From NCBI GenBank assembly GCA_947588825.1, contig CANPZU010000021.1, positions 1-40,592 of the forward strand: a DNA stretch of 40,592 bases, in the 5' to 3' direction. The stretch's first letter is position 1; each line of letters starts with the position of its first letter. The notes beneath the pieces were generated by a model. It was given only the letters and a program-made list of their open reading frames with translations, was not told the DNA's origin and did not search any database. Shown in pieces: positions 8,732 through 16,459 of the stretch. The position numbers and the translations under genes were made by a program. This DNA is from an uncultured Clostridia bacterium (lineage in GTDB: Bacteria; Bacillota; Clostridia; Oscillospirales; CAG-272).

Positions 8732-10579
8732 TTAATTTTTATTTGGGTGTTCGGGAGATTCGTATATGATATACGTGTTATCACGCTGAGCAAATACCGT
8801 ATAACCGTTTGTCTCAAGCAGCTTTGCCTCCCTGTCATATCCTTCGGTGCCGAGCACCACAAAATCGCATTCGAGCAGCATTTGGTCCGTACAGTAGAAC
8901 ACATCGTAAATAACGTCTCTTTGGGAGAGGCCGGTCGCGAAAAAAGCGGTTGCCGCAACCGAGGCTTCCTCAGGTATTGTCGACATGGTTTGCTCTATTG
9001 TGTCGTACCGATCGCGATCGGCGTAGTAGGTTTTCGGAAAGAACGACGCCTCCGGAAATACGATGGCAAAAAAGCAGAGCGCGCACAAACACAGAGAACA
9101 CAGGGCGACAAGCGTCTTTTTCTTTGTTCTTCGAAGATCCGCAAAATTAATGACCGTAAGGTAAATAAGAAACGCGGCGCTTCCGAAGCAGTACTGAAAA
9201 AATATGTTGTACTGATAACCGTAATCGGTCATAAGATTGATCAGCAGATAGGGTATTAGGAGAATATATCTTTCAAACTTTCTTGTAAGCAAAGGGAGTC
9301 CCAAAAGCGGAACGAGGCTTAAGAGAATAAATCCTATTTTTTCGGCGTCAACGCACTCGTAAAGCATTTTTGCCGGGGACATTATTACCGCTTTAATAAC
9401 GGCAAACAGGGATGAGGAGCCGTCGTAAATGAAGTTGTTATAACGCCATGTCATGACCCCGTCTCCGAATTTGGCCAGGTAATTTGTAACAATAATAAAA
9501 TAGGAAACGGAGAGAACGATCATAAGAGAGGAAATGATCAGCTGTTTTATTCGTTCCTTTTTGTTTTTATGAAGCAGATAGTTTATAAGATAATACAAAC
9601 CGATGACCGCTGCATACACGGCGGCGTCTTCCTTTATACCGAGAGTAAGCGCGGTAAATATAAGTGAAAGTGTGACGCTCCGCTTTTCAAGCGCATAAAA
9701 AAGCCACAAAATACACGGGGTAAGGAAAACATTCTCATGCAGGTCAAAGCTCGCGCCGGCGCAGAAGGCGGGATACAGCATAAATGCGGCGCATATCATC
9801 ATGCGGTGTTTTGGTGAAAGTCCCCTTTTAGCGGCAATAAGCCAAAGTGGAATTACAGAGGAAGCCATGACAACGGCCGTCAGTACCTGCAAGGTGGCGG
9901 GATACGGAAAAATACAGTAAAAGGGAAGAAAGAGATAGTATATCGGAGAGACATGCACCTTAAAATGTGAGAGGCGGTAATGCCGTTCGATCGTCGTGAT
10001 CGGTGCAAAGCTTTTTTTCATGCTGTAAAACATTTGAGAAAAAATTGCAAAGTCAAAAGAGGGAGTGCTGCACGTTATCACGCGAAAAACCAACCAAACG
10101 GCAAGAAAGACACATATAAAGAGCGAAACGGCGGCGACAATGAACAAAAACACCTTATTGTGTTTTTGCTCTTCTACTATCACCTTTTCCGAACTGTCAT
10201 ACTTGTGAAAGCAGTAAATAAGGGAGGCGACTACCAAAAGGGACATTGCCGCGAAAAAGTAGGGAGTAAATGAGGTATTAAGGGAAATAAGCGCGTACAG
10301 CATTACGGAAGCGGCAATAAGAAAGGGTTCCGCGCGCTCAAAGATTACAATTGTCGAAAGAAGCGAAAACAAAACAAATAACATGGCGGTCAAAATAAGA
10401 ACCCGCGAAAAAGACATGTTCAAAAGATAGTCCGTAGAGCTCAGAGAACGCATTTCATAGTCTATTATGAGATATTCCACATTTATCGTCACAAGATAAG
10501 CGAGTATCAAATGACGTATCATTGATGCAAAATTAAGCTTATTATCAAAAGATATCTTAAATATTTCAGTAAAACGCAT
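8732..10579 (-). CDS. DUF2079-type polytopic membrane protein
   Basis: Integral membrane protein of about 615 aa with roughly a dozen hydrophobic segments. The region FDFAIFSQMFYSMKK, HFKVHVSPIYYLFLPFYCIF, and SFDLHENVFLTPCILWLFYALEK is characteristic of the DUF2079 family, which resembles GT-C type glycosyltransferases (acidic and histidine residues in the first extracytoplasmic loop, multiple TM helices). A soluble C-terminal tail of about 100 aa follows the last helix. A role in transferring sugars from lipid carriers to surface polymers is an inference from fold similarity only. The ATG at 10579 is chosen because AAAGGA precedes it at good spacing; a longer start at 10636 would run into the promoter. 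It has its own promoter and shares a terminator with the lipoprotein gene. Confidence 0.8.
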   Translation of the reverse strand: MRFTEIFKISFDNKLNFASMIRHLILAYLVTINVEYLIIDYEMRSLSSTDYLLNMSFSRVLILTAMLFVLFSLLSTIVIFERAEPFLIAASVMLYALISLNTSFTPYFFAAMSLLVVASLIYCFHKYDSSEKVIVEEQKHNKVFLFIVAAVSLFICVFLAVWLVFRVITCSTPSFDFAIFSQMFYSMKKSFAPITTIERHYRLSHFKVHVSPIYYLFLPFYCIFPYPATLQVLTAVVMASSVIPLWLIAAKRGLSPKHRMMICAAFMLYPAFCAGASFDLHENVFLTPCILWLFYALEKRSVTLSLIFTALTLGIKEDAAVYAAVIGLYYLINYLLHKNKKERIKQLIISSLMIVLSVSYFIIVTNYLAKFGDGVMTWRYNNFIYDGSSSLFAVIKAVIMSPAKMLYECVDAEKIGFILLSLVPLLGLPLLTRKFERYILLIPYLLINLMTDYGYQYNIFFQYCFGSAAFLIYLTVINFADLRRTKKKTLVALCSLCLCALCFFAIVFPEASFFPKTYYADRDRYDTIEQTMSTIPEEASVAATAFFATGLSQRDVIYDVFYCTDQMLLECDFVVLGTEGYDREAKLLETNGYTVFAQRDNTYIIYESPEHPNKN

Positions 10580-10626
10580 ATATATATATTCCTTTGCGGT
10601 CAGAATTTTGAAAATGATTATTTTTA

Positions 10627-10655
10627 ATGATATCACACCTTTCCCATATTGTCAA
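10627..10655 (-). promoter_or_regulatory. Promoter for the DUF2079 gene
   Basis: On the minus strand, a perfect TTGACA (10655-10650), a 17-bp spacer and TATCAT (10632-10627). It lies about 50 bases before the chosen start codon. Confidence 0.7.
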
Positions 10656-10717
10656 TATTAAGTCCGGCCAAAATAAATTAGCGTTGCATTTTATGAGAAA
10701 AATGTCGAAGCTTAAAT

Positions 10718-10744
10718 GTCATTTAGAAAAAAAACACATATTAT
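10718..10744 (+). promoter_or_regulatory. Possible sporulation-sigma promoter for the collagen-like gene
   Basis: No vegetative promoter is obvious ahead of 10787. GTCATTT at 10718-10724 and CATATTAT at 10737-10744 resemble the -35 and -10 elements of mother-cell sigma factors (SigE/SigK-type CATA -10). This is a partial match and is suggested mainly because the product looks like an exosporium protein. Confidence 0.3.
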
Positions 10745-10786
10745 GATATCGGTCCTTCGTTTAAAAAGCAACAGCAGGAGATCTAA

Positions 10787-12682
10787 ATGAACAAGCAAAA
10801 CATTTTCAGAAACAACCAAAACAACCGTTTAGGCAATAACGAACCGACAAACAGTATTATGTGTCCGTGTCCTCCGAAGCCGTGTCCTCCCGGACCGTGC
10901 CCGCCGGGACCGTGCCCGCCGGGACCTCAGGGACCGATCGGACCTCAGGGTCCGCAGGGGGAAACAGGGCCGCAGGGACCGCAGGGACCGCAAGGTGAAA
11001 GGGGACCAATCGGTCTTCAGGGACCGATAGGGCCTCAAGGACCTATCGGTGATACAGGACTTACCGGGGCGCAGGGGCCGGCCGGTGAGGCAGGACCCGC
11101 GGGAGTTCAAGGCCCGGTAGGTCCACAGGGACCGGTCGGAGACGCAGGGCCGCGCGGTCCTCAGGGACCCGCAGGACCGACCGGACCGGCGGGAGCACAA
11201 GGACCGATCGGAGAAAGAGGACCCGCAGGAGAGCGAGGACCCATTGGAATGACGGGACCTCAGGGTCCTCAGGGTCCCGCGGGACCTCAGGGAGCGCAAG
11301 GCGAGATCGGACCTCAGGGACCCGCAGGACCGGTAGGTCCGCGCGGACCGATTGGCAATACGGGAGAACAGGGTCCTATCGGAATGACAGGACCGCAGGG
11401 ACCGACAGGACCACAGGGACCAACGGGAGAAATCGGGCCTCAAGGACCCGCAGGACCTATCGGACCGCAGGGTCCAATCGGACCTCAGGGACCTGCGGGA
11501 CCCCAGGGACCGACAGGTGAAACAGGACCGGTCGGACCTCAGGGACCGGCAGGAGAGCAAGGACCTACGGGAGAACAGGGCCCCGTGGGAGCTACCGGTC
11601 CCATCGGGCCTCAGGGGCCTGTAGGACCTACGGGCGCAGCCGGGCCACAAGGTGAACAAGGACCGCAGGGAGAAACAGGAGAAGCCGGACCCATTGGACC
11701 TCAAGGGCCGGCGGGGCCTCAGGGACCCGTCGGAGACACGGGACCTCAAGGACCTGCAGGACCTATCGGACCGCAGGGACCGACAGGACCTCAGGGTCCC
11801 ACAGGAGATATCGGGCCGCAAGGACCGAGCGGACCGGAAGGTCCTCAGGGACCGACAGGACCTCAGGGACCGGCGGGAGACGTTGGACCTCAAGGACCGG
11901 CGGGACCGCAGGGCCCGGCAGGGCCTCAGGGGCCACAGGGTCCGGCGGGTGAAGCAGGCCCGGCCGGAGCGCAGGGTCCGGTCGGACCGGAAGGGCCGGT
12001 TGGCCCACAGGGACCGGCAGGACCTCAGGGACCGACAGGAGATATTGGCCCGGTAGGACCTCAAGGTCCGATAGGATTGACGGGCCCGGCAGGGCCTCAA
12101 GGACCGACAGGACCTCAGGGTCCGGCAGGTGACACAGGTCCCGCGGGACCTCAGGGACCTATAGGACTTACGGGTCCCGCAGGACCTCAAGGACCGACGG
12201 GCGAGCAAGGGCCGATCGGACTTACAGGTCCCGCAGGACCGCAGGGGGAAGCTGGCGGAGTTCTCGGTTATGCCGACTTTTACGCGCTCATGCCTCCCGA
12301 CAACGCCGCGACCGTCGCTCCGGGAAGCGATGTAAGCTTCCCTCGGAACGGTCCGTCAAGTAATTCGGGAATAGTCAGAAACGGGCCCTCATCATTTCTT
12401 CTTTCTGATATCGGAGTATATCAGGTGATTTTCAATGTGAGTATAACACAGGCGGGGCAGCTTCTGCTTACCCTGAACGGAATCGATCTCGATTACACGG
12501 TCGTCGGACGCGCCACGGGCGCTTCCGCCATAACCGGCGTCGCTATTGTTCAGACGACAAGCGTAAACTCGATTCTGACCGTTCGAAATCCCGAAGGGAA
12601 CCCGACTTCTCTTATTATTACTCCGCTCGCGGGAGGAACAAGGTCGGTTTCCGCGCATCTTGTGATAACACGACTCCAATAA
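10787..12682 (+). CDS. Collagen-like BclA-type surface (exosporium-like) protein
   Basis: A 631-aa structural protein. Residues 1-25 are Asn/Gln-rich and polar. Residues 26-45 are Cys-Pro repeats ([11 protein letters not shown] type). Residues 46-489 are 148 uninterrupted G-X-Y triplets, dominated by GPQ, GPA, GPT and GPI with GE/GD-containing triplets. Residues about 490-631 form a globular beta-rich domain ([54 protein letters not shown]) that resembles the C1q/TNF-like trimerisation domain of BclA. The absence of signal peptide or LPXTG anchor fits deposition on the spore surface after mother-cell synthesis. The Cys residues may cross-link trimers. CAGGAGAT gives a clear ribosome site. Spore location is inferred. 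Confidence 0.9.
   Translation: MNKQNIFRNNQNNRLGNNEPTNSIMCPCPPKPCPPGPCPPGPCPPGPQGPIGPQGPQGETGPQGPQGPQGERGPIGLQGPIGPQGPIGDTGLTGAQGPAGEAGPAGVQGPVGPQGPVGDAGPRGPQGPAGPTGPAGAQGPIGERGPAGERGPIGMTGPQGPQGPAGPQGAQGEIGPQGPAGPVGPRGPIGNTGEQGPIGMTGPQGPTGPQGPTGEIGPQGPAGPIGPQGPIGPQGPAGPQGPTGETGPVGPQGPAGEQGPTGEQGPVGATGPIGPQGPVGPTGAAGPQGEQGPQGETGEAGPIGPQGPAGPQGPVGDTGPQGPAGPIGPQGPTGPQGPTGDIGPQGPSGPEGPQGPTGPQGPAGDVGPQGPAGPQGPAGPQGPQGPAGEAGPAGAQGPVGPEGPVGPQGPAGPQGPTGDIGPVGPQGPIGLTGPAGPQGPTGPQGPAGDTGPAGPQGPIGLTGPAGPQGPTGEQGPIGLTGPAGPQGEAGGVLGYADFYALMPPDNAATVAPGSDVSFPRNGPSSNSGIVRNGPSSFLLSDIGVYQVIFNVSITQAGQLLLTLNGIDLDYTVVGRATGASAITGVAIVQTTSVNSILTVRNPEGNPTSLIITPLAGGTRSVSAHLVITRLQ
10922..12253 (+). repeat. Collagen G-X-Y coding repeat, 148 triplets
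   Basis: A tandem 9-bp based repeat encoding Gly-X-Y. The glycine phase is kept without a break from codon 46 to codon 489. Many units are near-identical at DNA level (variants of GGACCTCAGGGACCGACAGG), so slippage and length polymorphism between strains are expected. It also creates long spurious open frames on the other strand. Confidence 0.9.
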
Positions 12683-12701
12683 TATAAAACAATAAAACAA
12701 A

Positions 12702-12748
12702 CCTGTTATCGCTTAGCCGAAAGTAAGAGCGATAACAGGCTCTTTTTA
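12702..12748 (+). terminator. Rho-independent terminator after the collagen-like gene
   Basis: Stem CCTGTTATCGCT / AGCGATAACAGG (12 bp) with tail CTCTTTTT, 20 bases after the stop. Confidence 0.9.
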
Positions 12749-12856
12749 TCAAAATTCTTACTGAAGATTTGCTGTTTACTTTCAAAATAAAGCTGCATTG
12801 TAAAGGTGAGTGTGTGTGCCTGTCGGATTGAACGGTGAATAGATCTCGCGTTTTCG

Positions 12857-12881
12857 GTAAGTATTATAAAGTAATACTTAC
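12857..12881. promoter_or_regulatory. 10-bp inverted repeat before the small gene
   Basis: GTAAGTATTA / TAATACTTAC, perfect 10-bp arms with a 5-base spacer, ending a few bases ahead of the ribosome site AAGGGG of the gene at 12897. It may be an operator overlapping the transcription start or a leader hairpin. Confidence 0.4.
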
Positions 12882-12896
12882 TGTAAGGGGAACATC

Positions 12897-13112
12897 ATGC
12901 CATATTTTAACTATCACGCTGCGGCGAAAAGACTTATAGGCGAAGGAAGGCTAATAGGATATTTTTATACTGAAAAACACAAAAACATTTCACCCGCTCT
13001 TGTTTTGCTTTTTGATGATGCCAAGCATCCGGTTATGCCGATTCGATACAGCCGTTGGAAAGAATATATTCCTTTGCTGCCGGTGGAAAAGGAGCTTAAT
13101 AAGAGGTTATAA
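12897..13112 (+). CDS. Small conserved protein (71 aa), function unknown
   Basis: A 71-aa soluble protein, MPYFNYHAAAKRLIGEGRLIG..., with a core PALVLLFDDAKHPVMPIRYSRWKEYIPLL. This pattern (YFNYH at the start, hydrophobic PALVLLF, PMPIR...RW.EYIPLL) is familiar from short conserved clostridial proteins, some of which carry the unhelpful label 'thermostable hemolysin delta-VPH'; nothing here supports a hemolytic role. A strong AAGGGG ribosome site lies about 7 bases upstream. It appears to be a single-gene unit preceded by an inverted repeat. The reading frame ends cleanly before the tRNA terminator. Confidence 0.75.
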   Translation: MPYFNYHAAAKRLIGEGRLIGYFYTEKHKNISPALVLLFDDAKHPVMPIRYSRWKEYIPLLPVEKELNKRL

Positions 13113-13166
13113 AGTCTGTATATGGCAAAATTTAAATTTGGGCTCTTTCTTCTATTTTTCCGAAAG

Positions 13167-13209
13167 CACCAAGAAAGAACGGCAAGACAGAGACCTTGCC
13201 GTTCTTTCT

Positions 13210-13214
<5 letters not shown>
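13167..13214 (-). terminator. tRNA operon terminator overlapping the tRNA-Val 3' end
   Basis: A perfect 20-bp inverted repeat (arms 13167-13186 and 13195-13214) with an 8-base loop. On the minus strand it begins inside the tRNA-Val 3' end (C72, the discriminator A and CCA). The core has an A-rich 5' arm and a T-rich 3' arm (GTTCTTTCTT), as in a Rho-independent terminator. Confidence 0.75.
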
Positions 13215-13286
<72 letters not shown>

Positions 13287-13345
13287 GAATATAAATATAA
13301 ATGAAGATAATACAATAAAATATTTGACTGACGAACCGCTTTAAA

Positions 13346-13429
13346 TGGTGCGGATGACAGGAGTTGAACCTGCACGGTGTTCCCACCGGAACCTAAATCC
13401 GGCGCGTCTGCCAATTCCGCCACATCCGC
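13346..13429 (-). tRNA. tRNA-Leu(UAG)
   Basis: Minus-strand class II tRNA of 84 nt including the encoded CCA. Acceptor GCGGATG/CATCCGC, anticodon stem CCGGA/TCCGG with loop TTTAGGT (anticodon TAG, reads CUA), long variable arm (TGGGAACACCG), T-loop TTCAACT. First gene after the promoter at 13498-13526. Confidence 0.94.
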
Positions 13430-13497
13430 ATATTTTTTTGTGTCTGCAGCACGTTTGTCATTAAGTACAAAGGATGCGTATATCGTATAACGTTGTT

Positions 13498-13526
13498 ATT
13501 ATAGCATAAAAAAAACGTTCTGTCAA
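13498..13526 (-). promoter_or_regulatory. Consensus promoter for the tRNA pair
   Basis: Minus strand: perfect TTGACA (13526-13521), 17-bp spacer, perfect TATAAT (13503-13498). It sits about 70 bases upstream of tRNA-Leu. Such full-consensus promoters are typical of stable RNA genes. Confidence 0.9.
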
Positions 13527-13599
13527 TACAAATTTCATGCGCTCTTTCAATTTTGCTTAGAGGTTAAGTCGCATATTTAAACTTATTTTGAATTTCAAC

Positions 13600-13614
13600 T
13601 TTACAAATTGTAAA
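13600..13614. promoter_or_regulatory. 15-bp palindrome upstream of the AraC gene
   Basis: TTTACAA-A-TTGTAAA, a perfect palindrome about 28 bases before the -35 of the AraC-family gene and about 75 bases behind the divergent tRNA promoter. It is a possible operator; only symmetry is seen. Confidence 0.35.
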
Positions 13615-13641
13615 TAGTGTAATTATTCCGGTAAAATCATA

Positions 13642-13670
13642 ATGACAAATTTCGACGGTTATGCTATACT
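13642..13670 (+). promoter_or_regulatory. Promoter for the AraC-family gene
   Basis: ATGACA (13642-13647), 17-bp spacer, TATACT (13665-13670), about 55 bases before the start codon. Confidence 0.6.
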
Positions 13671-13725
13671 GTAAATATATAAAACTTATAGAAAGAACGC
13701 GTGTATTTGCGAAAAGGTGGCTGTA

Positions 13726-14592
13726 TTGAAATATGATAAAGGTCTTATTGATATAAAGGATACGCTGGAGTCCTCCGAAACAATGTATTGTCTTGTTTGT
13801 TTGAGGGCCAAATCTCTTTTCATGACGTTCAACCAAATCAGATGCTTTTTGGACGGATGTTATCTTTTGTGCTTGAACGTTGATGATAAGATAGCGTTAA
13901 ATAGCGGAAGTGCGGAGGTTATCAACCTTCAGTTTTTGCCCTATTTTTACAATGTAAATCTTTCGCATTCGGTCATCGGTAATCCGATTTACGAAGAACT
14001 TCGTATTCGTTACGGGTATCCCGATTTTCACCTTTTTCTGCAAAGAGACGAGCACTTTATAGGCATATTACCGTTAAACGAGGAAGAATATAATATGGAG
14101 AAGCTTTATTTTGAGCGTGCGAAGTTCCACATAAATTCACACGATTATGACGGCATGTGGTCCTGCCGCGCTCGGTCCGATATTATATCGATCCTGCGTA
14201 TTGCAGAGGGAGCGAACATGGGAAAACAGGCCGAAAACGGATGGCAAATTCTAAAATACATACGTGAAAATATAGGAGATGAATTTACGCTTGCCTCACT
14301 TTCCGCGCGTTTTCACACCAACCGCACAAGCTTGACACAGATAATAAAAGAGCTGACAGGCATGTCGCCCATGCAGTATGTACTTGAGGAACGTCTTAAT
14401 CAAAGCCGCCCCGATTTGCTTTTTACAAAGATACCGATAGCTGAAATATCCGAAAAATACGGCTTTTCAAGCGTCAATTATTACATACGCGCATTTAAGC
14501 GGCGTTTTGGAATGCCTCCGCTGCAATACAGAATCCAAGGATATAAGGAGCGCGTGCTGCACGAAAAAAGGCGGGAGCTTGAGATTGTGTAG
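13726..14592 (+). CDS. AraC-family transcriptional regulator
   Basis: About 288 aa. The N-terminal 170 residues are a sensor region of unknown ligand, with no clear AraC cupin motif. The C-terminal ~100 residues are the AraC/XylS double helix-turn-helix: first helices in FTLASLSARFHTNRTSLTQIIKELTGMSPMQYV, second in IAEISEKYGFSSVNYYIRAFKRRFGMPPLQYR, matching the family signature. The TTG at 13726 is preferred because AGGTGG lies exactly 5 bases upstream; a GTG at 13717 overlaps that ribosome site. Its neighbour on the minus strand is the end of the ABC exporter operon, so those genes are not obviously its targets. It has its own promoter and an upstream palindrome. Confidence 0.88.
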   Translation: MKYDKGLIDIKDTLESSETMYCLVCLRAKSLFMTFNQIRCFLDGCYLLCLNVDDKIALNSGSAEVINLQFLPYFYNVNLSHSVIGNPIYEELRIRYGYPDFHLFLQRDEHFIGILPLNEEEYNMEKLYFERAKFHINSHDYDGMWSCRARSDIISILRIAEGANMGKQAENGWQILKYIRENIGDEFTLASLSARFHTNRTSLTQIIKELTGMSPMQYVLEERLNQSRPDLLFTKIPIAEISEKYGFSSVNYYIRAFKRRFGMPPLQYRIQGYKERVLHEKRRELEIV

Positions 14593-14653
14593 CTTTAATA
14601 AACGTTTACTATCCTAAACTAAGCTAAGCCATTTGACGTTTAAGACAAACATT

Positions 14654-14688
14654 CCCCATAATGCAGTAACTGCACTTGCGTTATGGGG
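14654..14688. terminator. Hairpin between convergent AraC and ABC genes
   Basis: Stem CCCCATAATGCA / TGCGTTATGGGG (12 bp, one T.G) with an 11-base loop, covering the stop codon of the exporter gene at 14681. No clean U-tract follows on either strand, so termination is plausible but not typical. Confidence 0.4.
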
Positions 14689-16441
14689 ATATGCCATAAG
14701 GCGTGCTTTGCTTTCTGTACATTTTTGCGTATAGGCCGTTTTGCTTGAGCAAACACTTGTGATTGCCGTACTCTACTATACGTCCGTTTTCAAACACCGC
14801 GATGCTGTCGGCAATTTTTGAGCATGCAAGGCGGTGCGAAATAAATATCGTCGTTTTTCCTTTTGCCATGTGCATGAAGTTCTCATAGATCTCACATTCG
14901 GCCTTAACGTCAAGAGACGCGGTCGGCTCGTCAAGGATCAAAACGGGCGCGTCCTTGTATATTGCACGGGCAATTGCTATTTTTTGATTTTCACCTCCCG
15001 AGGGCTCTATCCCGTCGGGAGAAAAATTTTTTGTAACGTATATGTCGGTTTTGTTTGCGTAGGCTTCCATTCCGAGATTGCTCAGTATCGCGTTTAAATC
15101 TTTGGCCTCTTTTGCTTCTGACAGGGTTATATTTTCTTTAACGGTAAATGCAAAATTTGAAAAATCCTGAAATACCGCGGCAAACAGAGGATAGTATTTA
15201 TCATTCGGAATGCTCCAAATATCTGTACCGTTGATCTTTATGGTTCCGCCGGTAGGTTTGTAAAATTTGCAAAGCAGCTTTATAAAAGTAGATTTACCCG
15301 CACCGTTAAGCCCGACAATAACAATCTTTTCATTATTGCGTATTTTAATATTTATATCCGTCAAAGCTTCTGTTTTGCTTTTGGGATAAGTAAAGCTGAC
15401 ATGCTCGAAGGAGATCTCGCTGATTTTTGTCAGGTCGGGGATTTTTACGGCTTTGTCAAAATTTTCTTTTATATCGGGGCGAAGAACAAGAAGTTTTTGA
15501 TAATCGTTTGCGTTAAGTACCTGCCGGTTATACAGTGCAATTTGATCGCCGAGAGTTGAAAAGGAGGCGGTAAGCGTTGTTATTGCCGAAAACATCATTG
15601 TAAAATCTGCAATCCCGATGCTATTGGACATATAAGCCTCTGCAAGAATAATTAGAACAACAAAGTTTTGAATCGTCGTCGCGACGGCGATTATGGCTTC
15701 AAAAATCGCCCAATACTTAAAATCCCTATACTGCAAGGCGATCATTTTATGTCGGTAATCCTTTACTTTGTTTATAAACCAATTCTGCAAAGCGTTCACA
15801 CGTATTTCTTTTTCCGCGCCCGGGTTAAAGTAGGCAAGCCCGTTAAGGTAATTGCCGGTCCTCTCATTCCTTGCCTCCAGTGTCCGCGCTTTTGCCATGT
15901 ACCTGAAATGCAGATAGGAAAAAAGGTATTTGAGAAGAACGAGCGCAATCATCGATATGATTACTGTCATATTAAGTCTTACGATCAAACAGCAAAGTCC
16001 TATGATGGTTATTATGTTTGAGATCATCCTGCCGATATAAGAAACGGTGTTGGTGATTTCTGAAGCGTTTTGGGCGAGATTAACGGCTTCGGCGGTCGAG
16101 GCGCGCTCGATATCAAAAAGCGAAAGGGACATTGCTGTCTTTCCGATCCCGTATTTTAATTTGCTTGCGAAATTGTCTGAGGCAAGGGAGGATTTGTTGA
16201 CAAAAAGAGTATTTAAAATGTTAAATAACAGTAGGAGCGTCCCGTATATCAAAATTATACATAATACTTCCTTAAATTTTCTTTTTAAAGTCAGCGCCTC
16301 AAGAATCAGTTTGGGAGCATAAACATATAAAACGGGCAAAAGGGAAGAGGTAAAAACATTTAAAAACGACCAAACAAAATAACTCGGCTCATATTTTAGG
16401 ATTATTTTGTATATGCAAACGGGGGCAAATATTTTTTTCAT
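14681..16441 (-). CDS. ABC exporter, fused permease-ATPase (second of pair)
   Basis: A 586-aa half-transporter. An N-terminal type-1 exporter membrane domain (about 1-320, six hydrophobic spans) is fused to a C-terminal nucleotide-binding domain. Walker A is GLNGAGKSTF near 377-386. The signature is PSGGENQ near 480, with Pro replacing the usual Leu. Walker B is VLILDEPTASLD near 500-512, and the H-loop is in TTIFISHRL. It starts 18 bases after the stop of the first exporter gene, so the two probably form a heterodimer. The deviant signature in one partner is common in asymmetric heterodimeric exporters. Cargo is unknown; no peptide precursor or modification enzyme lies nearby. Confidence 0.9.
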   Translation of the reverse strand: MKKIFAPVCIYKIILKYEPSYFVWSFLNVFTSSLLPVLYVYAPKLILEALTLKRKFKEVLCIILIYGTLLLLFNILNTLFVNKSSLASDNFASKLKYGIGKTAMSLSLFDIERASTAEAVNLAQNASEITNTVSYIGRMISNIITIIGLCCLIVRLNMTVIISMIALVLLKYLFSYLHFRYMAKARTLEARNERTGNYLNGLAYFNPGAEKEIRVNALQNWFINKVKDYRHKMIALQYRDFKYWAIFEAIIAVATTIQNFVVLIILAEAYMSNSIGIADFTMMFSAITTLTASFSTLGDQIALYNRQVLNANDYQKLLVLRPDIKENFDKAVKIPDLTKISEISFEHVSFTYPKSKTEALTDINIKIRNNEKIVIVGLNGAGKSTFIKLLCKFYKPTGGTIKINGTDIWSIPNDKYYPLFAAVFQDFSNFAFTVKENITLSEAKEAKDLNAILSNLGMEAYANKTDIYVTKNFSPDGIEPSGGENQKIAIARAIYKDAPVLILDEPTASLDVKAECEIYENFMHMAKGKTTIFISHRLACSKIADSIAVFENGRIVEYGNHKCLLKQNGLYAKMYRKQSTPYGISP

Positions 16442-16459
16442 ACTGCATCTTCTACCATT

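Noticed and set aside
10829-12208. 459-codon Arg/Ser-rich open frame opposite the collagen gene
   Set aside because: It is produced by the G-X-Y repeat read on the other strand; no independent start signals or domains.
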